Below, piece by piece: positions 34,633 to 47,193 of a stretch of DNA of 64,000 nucleotides. Origin of the DNA: Rhodococcus sp. IEGM 1409. Lineage in GTDB: Bacteria > Actinomycetota > Actinomycetes > Mycobacteriales > Mycobacteriaceae. Below the pieces are notes generated by a model that was not told the origin of the DNA, made no database searches, and saw only the letters and a program-made list of their open reading frames with translations. Both the position numbers and the translations under genes were made by a program. The first letter of the stretch is position 1; every line of letters starts with the position of its first letter. The stretch lies in assembly GCF_030056735.1 (NCBI RefSeq), contig NZ_JASHKN010000002.1, forward strand, positions 682,001-746,000, given 5' to 3'.

Positions 34633-35265
34633 TCAAGGCGAGGCGATCAGAAGTGGTGAATCGTTCTCGACGAGGAGTGCTTGGTCATCGTTGAGGAAGG
34701 TGAGCGGGTAGACGGTTTCGTAGGTCTGCTTGATCCGGGCGATGAGTTCTGGCGGGTAGGGAGGCAATACTCCGTCGGAGTGGGGAATGACGACGGTATC
34801 GACGAGGGCGAGTCCGGCGTGGTCGGCGAGATCGGGTGCTTCGGACGGATCGTCCATCAGCGAGACGGGTTCGATGCTGGGACCGGTGATGATCGAACCA
34901 GCGCTTGATCCGATGTAAGGAAATCCGGCTCGGACTTTCTCGACGAGTACGTCGCCGGTGCCGTTGCGGCGCAGCGCGGACATGAGCACGAAGGTGTTCC
35001 CGCCGGCTACGTAGATTGCATCGAGTTCGTCGAGGACGGATCGGAACGTGCCTGCCTGGTCGTGGTCACTGGCAGTGACGTCGGTCAGGGAGTATCCGAG
35101 CGCGGCGAGGTGCCCGCGTTCGGCGGCGACAAATTCTACGCCCGAGTAGGGGAGCGATGCGTCGTTGAGGTAGCCGATATTGATCTCGCCGGGTACCCGG
35201 TCGATGTGGGTGGAGATGAAGTCGGGGACGGCGCCGATGCCGAGGGAGAGCAGAAGTAGGGGCAT
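34633..35265 (-). CDS. Peptidase S51 (dipeptidase E / cyanophycinase-like)
   Basis: 210 residues with the class-I glutamine amidotransferase-like fold of family S51: YVAGGNTFVLMSALR and the nucleophile Ser in IGSSAGSIITGPS, with a His in VVIPHSDG. Family members cleave Asp-X dipeptides or related peptides in the cytoplasm. Length is typical. Divergent from the lipoate ligase gene 180 nt away. Confidence 0.85.
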   Translation of the reverse strand: MPLLLLSLGIGAVPDFISTHIDRVPGEINIGYLNDASLPYSGVEFVAAERGHLAALGYSLTDVTASDHDQAGTFRSVLDELDAIYVAGGNTFVLMSALRRNGTGDVLVEKVRAGFPYIGSSAGSIITGPSIEPVSLMDDPSEAPDLADHAGLALVDTVVIPHSDGVLPPYPPELIARIKQTYETVYPLTFLNDDQALLVENDSPLLIASP

Positions 35266-35445
35266 TGGCCGACCTTATGGGTAGGGGCCGACACGTGCTG
35301 CCCGCGCCGCGCGAGTACGCAGCCGCACAACGACTTACAGGTGTGATTGCTTGATCGCCTTGCCGGCCGAACAGATGCCTACTGCGCGCGGTGTGATCTT
35401 CGACGGCGCTCACCGCAGAGAATCGCGCAGGGATAGGCTGGACGA

Positions 35446-36495
35446 ATGCGTGGAGAGTACAAGGTTCCTGGTGGAAAACTGGTCGCGGTCGACGTCGAGG
35501 TGGCGGACGGTCGGCTGGCCGAAGTCGCAGTCTCGGGGGACTTCTTCCTCGAGCCCGACAGCGCGCTCGACGACATCAACGCAGCGTTGCGCGGAATGCC
35601 CGCCGACGCGGATGCAGAACAGTTGGCGCATGCCATCTCCACTGCGCTCGACGAGTCCGTCTCGATGATCGGCTTCACGCCGCAGTCGGTCGGTATCGCG
35701 ATCCGGAGGGCGCTCGGCCACGCCACGAGCTGGGCGGATCACACTTTCGACCTCATCCCGCCGGTGGTACTCGATCCTGCGATGCACGTCGCGCTGGACG
35801 AGGTCATCGCGCGTGAGGTTGCATCGGGCGAGCGTCCGCCGACACTGCGATTCTGGGACTGGGACTCGCCGTTGGTCGTAATCGGATCGTTCCAGTCCGT
35901 GCGTAACGAGGTCGACTCCGAGGCGGCTGCCCGGCACGGCATCGGCGTGGTGCGCCGGATCTCCGGTGGCGGCGCGATGTTCATGGAACCGGGCAACTGC
36001 ATCACGTACTCGTTGGCAGTACCGGCGTCGTTGGTCGAGGGATTGAGTTTCGAACAGTCCTACGCGTTTCTCGATCAGTGGGTCATGGGAGCGCTGGCCG
36101 AGGTCGGTATCAACGCTCAGTACGTGCCGCTCAACGACATCGCCTCGGACAAGGGCAAGATCGCCGGCGCCGCTCAGAAGCGATTCGCTTCCGGCACGGT
36201 GCTCCATCACGTGACCATGGCCTACGACATCGACGCGGAGAAGATGACGAAGGTGCTGCGAATCGGACGAGAGAAGATGTCGGACAAGGGAACCAAGAGC
36301 GCGGCCAAGCGCGTCGATCCGCTGCGTTCGCAGACCGGAATGACACGGGCAGCAATCCTGGAGTCGTTTGCGGAACACTTCCGAGGCCAATACGACACCC
36401 GCGACAGCGATTACACGGACTCGGAGTTGGAGCAGGCGCGCAAACTGGTGGACACGAAGTTCAGCACCGAAGCGTGGACTCACCGCGTCCCGTGA
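35446..36495 (+). CDS. lplA: Lipoate-protein ligase with fused accessory domain
   Basis: 349 residues. Residues ~90-330 are the BPL/LplA catalytic domain, with VRRISGGGAMFMEPG (lipoyl-AMP binding loop) and the invariant Lys region DKGKIAGAAQKR. The first ~85 residues (MRGEYKVPGGKLVAVDVEV...) look like the small lipoate-ligase accessory domain usually found at the C-terminus or as a separate protein, here placed N-terminally. It attaches scavenged lipoate (or octanoate) to 2-oxoacid dehydrogenases and GcvH. Followed by a tandem repeat and terminator. Confidence 0.85.
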   Translation: MRGEYKVPGGKLVAVDVEVADGRLAEVAVSGDFFLEPDSALDDINAALRGMPADADAEQLAHAISTALDESVSMIGFTPQSVGIAIRRALGHATSWADHTFDLIPPVVLDPAMHVALDEVIAREVASGERPPTLRFWDWDSPLVVIGSFQSVRNEVDSEAAARHGIGVVRRISGGGAMFMEPGNCITYSLAVPASLVEGLSFEQSYAFLDQWVMGALAEVGINAQYVPLNDIASDKGKIAGAAQKRFASGTVLHHVTMAYDIDAEKMTKVLRIGREKMSDKGTKSAAKRVDPLRSQTGMTRAAILESFAEHFRGQYDTRDSDYTDSELEQARKLVDTKFSTEAWTHRVP

Positions 36496-36505
36496 CGCCG
36501 GCGCT

Positions 36506-36553
36506 CCGAGAAACCGAGACGCCGAGAAACCGAGACGCCGAGAAACCGAGACG
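36506..36553 (+). repeat. Tandem repeat, 3 copies of a 16-bp unit
   Basis: CCGAGAAACCGAGACG occurs three times in a row (36506-36521, 36522-36537, 36538-36553), 10 nt after the lplA stop and running straight into the terminator stem. No coding role is seen. A candidate variable-number repeat for strain typing. Confidence 0.9.
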
Positions 36554-36572
36554 AGACCCGAGAGGTCTCGTC
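36550..36572. terminator. Bidirectional terminator between lplA and the convergent membrane-protein gene
   Basis: GACGAGACC (36550-36558) pairs perfectly with GGTCTCGTC (36564-36572) around CGAGA. It lies between two convergent genes (stops at 36495 and 36582) and can serve both. Confidence 0.75.
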
Positions 36573-36581
36573 CCGATCGAC

Positions 36582-37742
36582 CTAGGTAGCCGGAGTCGCT
36601 GAGTTCGCGCCGAGAAGTTCGGCGTCCTCGGCGCCGGAGTTCCGCTTCGGAATGGTGAAAGTTGCGCTCACACACAGGATCGCGATGACGAAGCACGCCA
36701 GTGTGTACCAAAGATTCCCGATGGGATCTCCAGCGCTGGTGGAACCGTCGACTGCGTCGAAGAAGTCGGCAAGCGCACTCGCCCACAGTATGGCCATGAC
36801 AACCAGGTACACCACGCTGTAGATCTGGACGAACCTGTTGGTATGGGCAGGAGCATCTGATTCCACCGACCGCAGGTGCATCCATTGGCGGACGAGAACC
36901 ACGATCGCGACCACCGTGAGGACCGCAAGTTCCGCAGCGTAGAGGAACCCGCGAACGGTGTCGCTACCCATTCCGAAGACCGTCGCCGGGAGTGGGAGGA
37001 TGAACGTTCCGAGCGACGCCAGAAGGCCGATCACAATCGTGCGCCATACCAACTGAAGTCCGGAGAAGCGCTTGCCGGCATCGACGTGCCGTCCGACGAA
37101 GTACTGGACGCAGAATGCCAGCGACATGGGCCACAGAGCGGCGAAGACAACCACGCTGGGGAGTGGAACCGCGTCGAACATGGGTTGGTTGATCGGGTTC
37201 GACGTCGACCACTCCCACCATCGCAACTGGGGTCCGAGGTGGTCGAAGATTTCGTAGAACGCATGGTGGACGAAGCCGACGCAGACTGCGCCCAGTAGTG
37301 GACCGTATTTGCGGAAAACGCCGAGCATTCTGACTATTTCGAAGGCCAACGTCGCCATCAGCGGGTAGATGGCAACGATGTACAGCGGCAGTCGACCCCA
37401 CATGAAGTCGACGGTGAACACGTTGTGCGCGAACATCGTGTCCACTTGTTCTTCGATGCCGAACGCCGCCGGGAAGTACAGCGGAGGCTCGATGATGAAC
37501 AGGTAGGCGGTGGCGCCGAACCAGAGAACCAGGTTGGTGGGGTCGCCGTTGCGGCGCAGTCGCACGATCGCCAACACCAGTGCCAGCACCGAGCCGACGA
37601 TGATCGTCCATTCGAGGACGGGCAGGGTCCAGTTTTCCAGCGCCGCCGGGTTGCGGAACTCGACAAGTCCACCTGCTTCCTGGCAGGAGAAACCGAGTTC
37701 TGTTGCGAGGTGGGCAAACGTGGGGGAGCAGTGCTCTGCCAT
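36582..37742 (-). CDS. Polytopic membrane protein of unknown function
   Basis: 386 residues with about ten hydrophobic helices (for example WTLPVLEWTIIVGSVLALVL and VVIVLVRQW-type segments) and short loops. MAEHCSPTFAHLATELGFSCQE forms the N-terminal cytoplasmic or periplasmic end. Histidines in FVHHAFYEIFDHLGPQLRW could bind metal or haem. No named family recognised. Its start overlaps the stop of the upstream diiron-like hydrolase gene (TGATG), so the two are translationally coupled and probably work together. Confidence 0.75.
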   Translation of the reverse strand: MAEHCSPTFAHLATELGFSCQEAGGLVEFRNPAALENWTLPVLEWTIIVGSVLALVLAIVRLRRNGDPTNLVLWFGATAYLFIIEPPLYFPAAFGIEEQVDTMFAHNVFTVDFMWGRLPLYIVAIYPLMATLAFEIVRMLGVFRKYGPLLGAVCVGFVHHAFYEIFDHLGPQLRWWEWSTSNPINQPMFDAVPLPSVVVFAALWPMSLAFCVQYFVGRHVDAGKRFSGLQLVWRTIVIGLLASLGTFILPLPATVFGMGSDTVRGFLYAAELAVLTVVAIVVLVRQWMHLRSVESDAPAHTNRFVQIYSVVYLVVMAILWASALADFFDAVDGSTSAGDPIGNLWYTLACFVIAILCVSATFTIPKRNSGAEDAELLGANSATPAT

Positions 37743-38689
37743 CAGTTGGCCCCTGACGTGATCGACTCGGCTTGTGCCGGAGATTCAGCGGTGTACCAGC
37801 GCGTGCAGTCGTAGCCGTCGTCGTAACGCTTGAACCACTGGTCGGCCAATGCGGGGAGCTTCTCGTGGTCCGGGTTGTGATTGGGCATCTGGCTGCGGAA
37901 GACACCGCCCAGTGCGACGAGTTGTTCGCCGAGTTGCAGGTGATCGAAGGCGCGGGGCATGGTGCCCTTGGTCAGGTAGGGCGCAAACGACGTCAGAATC
38001 TTCTGCTTGGTGCGGTGCATGGCGAACATCGACAGTGAGTCGACTTGCCGTTCGGAGAGCGGAACGTGCTGGTTGAACCCTGCACAGGCGATGCGAATCA
38101 CCTTCATCACGTGCGCGAAGATCGACGGCGCCATTCGCATCCGGTAAAGCTCGCTTCCGACAACGGAATTGAAGATGATCAGCGCCGAGCTACGGTGCTC
38201 GACCTCCTCGACGAAGTGCCAGATGAACAGCGACGCGACGCGGTCGTCTCCCGGACGGAACAAGGTCGCCTCGTTGTCGAGCATCAGCTTGAACACCGGA
38301 GTGAAGGTCGCCTCTAGATCAGCCGTGTACGCGAGCCGGTAGTTCAGTGAGGTCGCCTCGGTGAGCAGATCGAATTCACCGATCACGGCGTCGAGCGTGT
38401 TCTGCAGTCCGGGGTAACGCCTGATCAGAGCCTTCACATGCTGGCGGTGCGCGGTCGAGTGGTGACCTTCCTGACGCATGAACGCCACGGCTTCCTCGGC
38501 AACCTCCGGATCGCTGATCCGCGACTTGGTTTGCATGATCATCTTCACGATCATCTTCTCGAAACCGATGGCCAGGAACGAGACCGCGTTGGACATGCTC
38601 GACCAGGCCGGATTCTCCGGGTTCCACAGGAAGGGAACGTCATGATCCTCGAATCCGAAATCCATCTTTCGGGGCTGAAGGTTGGTCAC
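37742..38689 (-). CDS. Predicted metal-dependent hydrolase, ferritin-like fold (PF10118-type)
   Basis: 315 residues from a GTG preceded by GAGG; an ATG eight codons later (MDFGFEDHD) is the alternative. The carboxylate/histidine sets RQEGHHSTAHRQH and EEVEHRSSALIIF fit a ferritin-like dinuclear metal site, as in the family annotated as predicted metal-dependent hydrolases. Such proteins may be oxygenases or hydroxylases rather than hydrolases. Coupled to the membrane protein downstream; divergent from a TetR gene that probably controls both. Confidence 0.8.
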   Translation of the reverse strand: MTNLQPRKMDFGFEDHDVPFLWNPENPAWSSMSNAVSFLAIGFEKMIVKMIMQTKSRISDPEVAEEAVAFMRQEGHHSTAHRQHVKALIRRYPGLQNTLDAVIGEFDLLTEATSLNYRLAYTADLEATFTPVFKLMLDNEATLFRPGDDRVASLFIWHFVEEVEHRSSALIIFNSVVGSELYRMRMAPSIFAHVMKVIRIACAGFNQHVPLSERQVDSLSMFAMHRTKQKILTSFAPYLTKGTMPRAFDHLQLGEQLVALGGVFRSQMPNHNPDHEKLPALADQWFKRYDDGYDCTRWYTAESPAQAESITSGAN

Positions 38690-38762
38690 TTGTCGAACCT
38701 CGTCTTTCGGAGGGGCTGGTCAGGTGGCCGCTCTGGCACTCGAAGCCACGTGTGCCGGTAAT

Positions 38763-38788
38763 CATACATATTGGTGTGCAGTTGTATG
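38763..38788. promoter_or_regulatory. Inverted repeat in the TetR / hydrolase divergent region
   Basis: CATACA (38763-38768) and TGTATG (38783-38788) are inverted with a 14-nt spacer in an AT-rich patch between the genes starting at 38689 (minus) and 38916 (plus). A plausible operator for the TetR protein. Confidence 0.4.
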
Positions 38789-38915
38789 TTCACTTTTCGA
38801 TGACGAACGTGAATTCGAGGGACGCAGATGCAAAACCTGCCTGTGTTAGCCTGTGGCTCTTGGACTTCGAGCGCAAAGACATGGTTCGAGCCTCGTTCGA
38901 GCGAGGAAGTGGGCA

Positions 38916-39587
38916 GTGGCACGAAGGCGTGGGTGGGGCGGCAATCCACCGGACAACGACGAAGATGCGTCTCGTCGCATTGTCGAGGCCGCGGTCGAGC
39001 TGATCGGACGGACGAGTTCGGAAATCAGCATCGGCGACGTCGCGGAGTCACTGGGCGTGATCCGGCAGACCGTGTATCGATACTTCCCCAGCGCTGACGC
39101 TCTGATGCGGGCAGCTGCAATCGCGTCAGTCGACGGCTACCTCGATCGACTCACCACACACGTGAGCGGCATCGAAGATCCCGCTGAGGCGATGACCGAG
39201 GGTGTTGTCTACACACTGACCCAGGTCCACCGAACGCCGCATCTCGGCATCCTGCTCACAAGCACGAATTCGAGTCTTCACCCCGAAGGTCTGACCTCTC
39301 AGGAGGCGCAAGCCTTCGGAATGGCGATGATCACCCGCTTCGACGTGGACTGGCTGAGTTACGGATACGACGACGCGTCACTTCAGGAACTGGTCGAATA
39401 CGTCCTGCGGACGATGCAGTCGTTTTTCCTCGCGCCCGGCGACCCAGCGCGCAGCGACGAGGAACTGCGGCGATACCTACGACGCTGGATGGGTTCCGCG
39501 ATCATCGCCCAGGCGGGTTCGGTGAAAAGTGACCCGGTCAGCGCAGAATTATCGTCAAAGCGATCGCGCCGGCGCACGCAACAATGA
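38916..39587 (+). CDS. TetR-family regulator
   Basis: 223 residues from the GTG at 38916, which follows GAGGAAG by 6 nt and gives MARRRGWGGNPP; upstream in-frame codons lack a ribosome site. The helix-turn-helix is ISIGDVAESLGVIRQTVYRYFPSADAL. The C-terminal ligand domain is divergent from well-known families. The last 50 nt overlap the end of the convergent ECF T-component gene, an unusually long 3' overlap. Confidence 0.85.
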   Translation: MARRRGWGGNPPDNDEDASRRIVEAAVELIGRTSSEISIGDVAESLGVIRQTVYRYFPSADALMRAAAIASVDGYLDRLTTHVSGIEDPAEAMTEGVVYTLTQVHRTPHLGILLTSTNSSLHPEGLTSQEAQAFGMAMITRFDVDWLSYGYDDASLQELVEYVLRTMQSFFLAPGDPARSDEELRRYLRRWMGSAIIAQAGSVKSDPVSAELSSKRSRRRTQQ

Positions 39588-40268
39588 CGACGACCAAGGC
39601 GAACAGGTCGGCCAGCTGAGGGCGCTTGGGGTACGCCGCGATCAATCCGGTGCCCCCGCGAGCGGAGATCGCTTCGCCCATTTCGGCAGATCGCCGAATT
39701 GCCACCGACATGGTTGTCGTGATCAGGTCGACTATCGAATTGTCGGCAGCGCTGTTCACCACAGCTTTCGGGCGGAGTCGCCGTGCCGCAACGAGAGTGA
39801 GCATCTCGTCGATCAACAGCGGAAGTGAACGAATGCAGAGGGCTGTCGCGATGGCCCACTCGTCGACGGGAATCTTGAAGAATCGAAGCGGTCGGCCCAG
39901 TGTGGCCAGGGCGGGGGCCACATCGCTCATCGACGTCGTCCACGCCAACATCAGTGAGACGCAGAGCAGTACAAGGCCGAAGGTCACGGCTTGCAGGTAC
40001 AGGAACATCGCGTCGAGGCCGATCGGAAGGTTGATCAGTGCGCCGAGCAGAATAAGCGCCCACAACCACCACGGTGGGTGGGGGACTGCTGTCGGGGGGA
40101 TGCGTCCGATCACCGCGGTCAGCAGTAGCAGTCCGAGCACGACGCCGATCGTCGGCCAGGACGGTGTCACAACTACCACGATGCTGACGAGTACGACGGC
40201 CACGATCTTGGTTCCGGCCCACAGTCGATGGACCGGAGACGAGGTCGGGACTTCACGCAGGAGGGTGG

Positions 40269-40272
<4 letters not shown>
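39538..40272 (-). CDS. ecfT: ECF transporter T component (CbiQ/EcfT family)
   Basis: 244 residues from the GTG at 40272, whose TGA overlap with the ATPase gene (GTGA) fixes the start. About five membrane helices and the cytoplasmic coupling motif region AARRLRPKAV and EAISARGG, the two Ala-Arg-x type motifs that contact the ATPases. It couples ATP hydrolysis to vitamin or metal uptake. Resembles mycobacterial Rv2325c, which pairs with a fused ATPase of the same design. Confidence 0.87.
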
Positions 40273-43636
<3,364 letters not shown>

Positions 43637-43670
43637 TTTTCTCTGCTGCGACCAGGGGTCAGCTGAGGCG

Positions 43671-44327
43671 CTAACGCTCCGGAACCGTTGTGGGAGAAGA
43701 CGGATCCGGAGTGGTGGGGTCGAATGGCGGCGGGTTGTTCGGGTCGAAGCTCGTTACCGGCACCGAACACGTCGCGCCCACTTCGGGATACGTGTTCGGA
43801 TTGACCCGCAATGCCGAGACGAATTGATCGATGCGAGCGTCCTCGGCGTTGTCGAGCTTGAGTTGACGGCCCCATGACTGCAGCGAGATCGGCGAATCCA
43901 GGGTCGGGTACGGCGACATCAGTGTGTAGCTCATGCCCTCGACTCGCTGCGCCAAGCGGGCCTGATCCTCGCCCGAGACGAGGTCGGGGTTGTACGTGAT
44001 CCACACAGCTCCGTGCTCGAGAGAATGGATCGCATTCTCGGTCCGAATCGCTTGCGGATAAACAACTCCGGTGCAGTTTGCCCAGACCGAATCATGACGA
44101 CCGCCGAAAGGCGGTGAATGTGTGTACGCCACACGTTCGTTCGGGCGTACGTGTTGAGCGGCGGGGTAGTCGACCGCGGCAACTCCGTCGATGGCTTCGG
44201 ACGGATCCGGATTGTCGACGCTCGGAACAAACGCATCCGGACGAGGTGTACCTTCGACGGAATTCGCGCACGAAGCCAGCGCGAGAACTGCCGAGATCGC
44301 CACTGTCGCTCGAAGTTGTTTGTTCAC
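43671..44327 (-). CDS. DUF3105 lipoprotein
   Basis: 218 residues. Lipobox LALASC gives an exported, lipid-anchored protein. The conserved DUF3105 stretches PPFGGRHD, VYPQ and HSLEHGAVWITYNP are present, with the histidines suggesting a metal site. The C-terminus is Pro/Thr-rich. GTG start. Convergent with the dapB operon. Confidence 0.87.
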   Translation of the reverse strand: MNKQLRATVAISAVLALASCANSVEGTPRPDAFVPSVDNPDPSEAIDGVAAVDYPAAQHVRPNERVAYTHSPPFGGRHDSVWANCTGVVYPQAIRTENAIHSLEHGAVWITYNPDLVSGEDQARLAQRVEGMSYTLMSPYPTLDSPISLQSWGRQLKLDNAEDARIDQFVSALRVNPNTYPEVGATCSVPVTSFDPNNPPPFDPTTPDPSSPTTVPER

Positions 44328-44375
44328 TCGGTCATGATAGCGGCGCCCGATCGCTTTCCCTGGGACGTGAATCGA

Positions 44376-45340
44376 CTACAAGCCGAGAGAGCCGCTCGCT
44401 CCGCCCGACAGTGCGATGTCACTGGCGCCGCGAAGAATTCGGAGTGGCGGCAGCGGCCCTTGGTATGCCTCGGAACCGCTGATCAGATCACCGGCAGCGT
44501 CGAACGCGAGCGCTTCACCTTGTGGCTCGTCGGGAAGGGGAACACGAATCGGATTGATGGTCAACGCTTTCACGACATCACCATCGGGAGCCGCGTACAG
44601 GTAGACGTCCGTGTACGTGCGAAGCGCTACCACCGTGCCGTCCTTGCTCACGGCGCCGCCGGTGACGGCCATCGTGCCGGCATGAGGAACCGGCCCACGG
44701 ACGTGAGGGTGGGTGTGATCCTCAGCTGCCCACGTCGGCCGACGTGGTCGGCGACGCCGTACTCAGATCTTGAACATGCTGTCGCTCAGCGGTTGTGTAG
44801 ACGACGCTTGCGCCGAAATAGTCTTTGGTGAGGATGACGGGAAGCCCGTCGCACTGGATCAACAGCGTCTCGGCGCCATGCGCCCCGTCCGGATAAACCC
44901 GGGGGTAGGAGGTAGCGGTGCCTGAAGCCGGATCGAGTTCGATCAGCCCCATCGACGTTCGCACCGCGTTGTTGTCGCCGATGTCTGCCAGCCACAGGTG
45001 GCCGTCAGGAGTCGAGGAGAGATCCTCGACATCGACGCGAGGAATACCCACATTGATCCAGCGCTGAACTTGGCAGTTCGAATCGAGTTCGGCGACGCGA
45101 TCGTCAGAGTCGCTGTCGCCGATTGCGTACATCCCGGTTGTTGTGGCGGTGAGTCCGGACAGCTCGGAAAGGCCCGCATCGGTGGGCGTGCACAGAGCGT
45201 CGAGGACGCGCGAGGCCTGGTATGCCGCTGCCGGAACCGTGAACACCGACGTCTGCGGCGGCGAGAACAACTGAGCCGGCGGCCGCGGAGAGCGAGTGGG
45301 CAAGCGCGCGATTCCACATCACAGTGGAGTCCTCCGGGCC
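44376..45340 (-). pseudogene. Secreted beta-propeller-like protein gene disrupted by frameshift(s)
   Basis: Two minus-strand frames read as one protein. The first (stop at 44722) contains LCTPTDAGLSELSGL, VEDLSSTPDGHLWLADIGDN and LIQCDGLPVILTKDYFGAS. In the next frame, just past that stop, AAEDHTHPHVRGPVPHAGTM continues into GGAVSKDGTVVALRTYTDVY and ends at 44376. Joining them needs one frameshift near 44725. At the 5' side, a signal-peptide-like LAHSLSAAAGSVVLAA lies in yet another frame (about 45300-45240), suggesting a second frameshift. The intact product would be an exported repeat protein of ~300 residues. Decay or sequencing error cannot be told apart. Confidence 0.7.
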
Positions 45341-45522
45341 GAAAAATCGGGAGTTAGTACCCAGAAAATACTGGACGTACATCTCGGTTTGTCCGAAAAG
45401 ACAAGAAATGGTCTACGCCTCGGCGTCGTGATGCGTCGGTGGTTCACCGAATGAATGTGGGTGCAGGAGGGGATACTCGACTCACCGGAGATCGGCGACA
45501 ACGAGCAGGAAGTGACGAAGCG

Positions 45523-45921
45523 ATGGCGAAGAGTGATTCCGAAAAGCAAGGCGCAGACTCCCCGTCTCAGTTGATCGACAAGCGAATCGAGGAACTCGGA
45601 GACTGGCGGGGCGAGATGCTCTCGCGGCTACGCACTCTGATCAAAGAGGTGGACCCGGATGTGGTGGAGGAATGGAAGTGGCGAGGAGTACCGGTGTGGT
45701 ACCACGCCGGAATGATCTGTACCGGTGAGACTTACAAGAGCGCCGTCAAGGTGACTTTTGCAAAAGGCGCATCACTCGAGGACGCCTCAGGCCTCTTCAA
45801 CTCCAGCCTCGAGGGCAACACGAGGCGGGCGATCGACTTTCACGAGGGTGAAGCCGTCGACGAAAAGGCGTTCAAGGCACTCGTTCACGCCGCGATTGCC
45901 CTGAACACCTCGAAAAAGTGA
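45523..45921 (+). CDS. DUF1801 (YdhG-like) protein
   Basis: 132 residues from the ATG at 45523, preceded by AGGA; the frame upstream to 45439 is not family-like. The pattern WRGEMLSRLRTLIKEVDPDVVEEWKW, with KVTFAKGASLEDASGLF later, fits DUF1801, a small soluble fold related to frataxin-like proteins. Function unknown. Convergent with the isochorismate synthase gene (7-nt gap). Confidence 0.8.
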   Translation: MAKSDSEKQGADSPSQLIDKRIEELGDWRGEMLSRLRTLIKEVDPDVVEEWKWRGVPVWYHAGMICTGETYKSAVKVTFAKGASLEDASGLFNSSLEGNTRRAIDFHEGEAVDEKAFKALVHAAIALNTSKK

Positions 45922-45928
45922 CTCCCTG

Positions 45929-47086
45929 TCACAGCTGATGTTCAGCGAGGTCGAACGCGCTGAGTAGCGTGCGGAATTTTGTACTGGTCTCTCGCAACTC
46001 GGTTTCAGGATCGGAAGAAGCGACGATGCCGCCGCCGGCGTACGCCCGCGCGGACAGCCCGTCTGCGGCGATCTCTGCGCAACGAATGGCTACCATCCAC
46101 TCGCCGTCTCCGGTCCGGTCGCACCAGCCGACGGCACCGGCATAGAACCCGCGATCGCCTTCAGTTGCGGTGATGTGCTCGCGTGCGACGTCAGTAGGTG
46201 TTCCGCAGACAGCGGGAGTCGGGTGCAGCGCCATTGCCAGTTCGAGGGAGGTCAGGCTCGGGTCGGTCAGGACACCTTCGATCTTGGTCCCGAGGTGCCA
46301 CAGTTGCGGTGTCCGAAGCAGTTCCGGAGCACTGGGAGCAGTGAATGACGTGCACAGAGGTCCGAGTATCGCGCTGATGGAATCGACGACAAAAGCGTGT
46401 TCGGTGAGATCTTTGGTCGAAGCGCGGAGTTGCTCGGCATTCGCCTCGTCTTGATCCGAATTCGGATGCCGTGCAATCGAGCCCGCCAACGGGTGGCAAG
46501 TGACGATGTCGCCTCGCCGTTCGATCAGAACTTCAGGTGTCGAGCCGACCAGCGAACGTCCGCGGTATCCGCCACCGGCGGGAGACAGGTCGACGCAGAA
46601 GCCGTTGTGCGCGTGGTCGAGTGCAATCAGTTTCTCGGCCAGAGCAGAGGGGGAGATCGCGGACTCGGCTTCGATGGTCAGTGAGCGTGCGAGGACAACC
46701 TTGTCGAGTTCGCCTGCTCGAAGACGGGCGATGGCGCGGCGGACCCTGTCGGTGTGGATCTGCGGACTCGGTTCGAATCCGGCTACCCGTGAAGAGGGGA
46801 GCGTCGGAATGTATGAGTGATATAGATCACCGCGAACCCGCGTGAAACTCAGTGGCGCAGTGAGAGCGGACGGCGTCTCCGGAGAGAAGGGCAGTGCGCC
46901 GACGACCGAGTCGATACGCCCCGTTTTGAGGGCTTCAGCCGCGTCGAAGGCCGAGTCGAATTCTTCGACTACTCCCGAAGTGCGGATCGACGTTTGCCTA
47001 CGTGAGAGCAGGAAAACGGAGTCCGTTCCATCGTCAGTCCGGTTGTTGCGCAACGGGAACTCGGAGACTTCGGCGAGTGCTGACAT
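45929..47086 (-). CDS. dhbC: Isochorismate synthase
   Basis: 385 residues from the ATG at 47086, which has GGAAGG upstream; a GTG two codons earlier is possible. Chorismate-binding enzyme motifs are present: DKVVLARS, STPEVLIER, CHPLAGSIAR, LHPTPAVCGTP, GFYAGAVGW and the C-terminal YAGGGIVASSDP. It converts chorismate to isochorismate, the first step of 2,3-dihydroxybenzoate synthesis. Divergent from the carrier-protein operon, with an iron-box-like element between the start and the shared promoter region, so iron-repressed expression is likely. Confidence 0.93.
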   Translation of the reverse strand: MSALAEVSEFPLRNNRTDDGTDSVFLLSRRQTSIRTSGVVEEFDSAFDAAEALKTGRIDSVVGALPFSPETPSALTAPLSFTRVRGDLYHSYIPTLPSSRVAGFEPSPQIHTDRVRRAIARLRAGELDKVVLARSLTIEAESAISPSALAEKLIALDHAHNGFCVDLSPAGGGYRGRSLVGSTPEVLIERRGDIVTCHPLAGSIARHPNSDQDEANAEQLRASTKDLTEHAFVVDSISAILGPLCTSFTAPSAPELLRTPQLWHLGTKIEGVLTDPSLTSLELAMALHPTPAVCGTPTDVAREHITATEGDRGFYAGAVGWCDRTGDGEWMVAIRCAEIAADGLSARAYAGGGIVASSDPETELRETSTKFRTLLSAFDLAEHQL

Positions 47087-47123
47087 GGACACCCTTCCAG
47101 TTCGACAGGTTTACTTGCTATGT

Positions 47124-47142
47124 TGAGGCTAGCCTTAGTTCG
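47124..47142. promoter_or_regulatory. IdeR/DtxR-like iron box upstream of the isochorismate synthase gene
   Basis: The core AGGCTAGCCT (47126-47135) is a perfect palindrome inside an element that matches about 12 of 19 positions of the IdeR consensus (TTAGGTTAGCCTAACCTAA). It lies 38 nt before the start at 47086. Confidence 0.65.
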
Positions 47143-47193
47143 GGCGAATTTGTGTCGCAAGCGTCCGGGTTGTGTAGTTCCGTACCGTTATGG

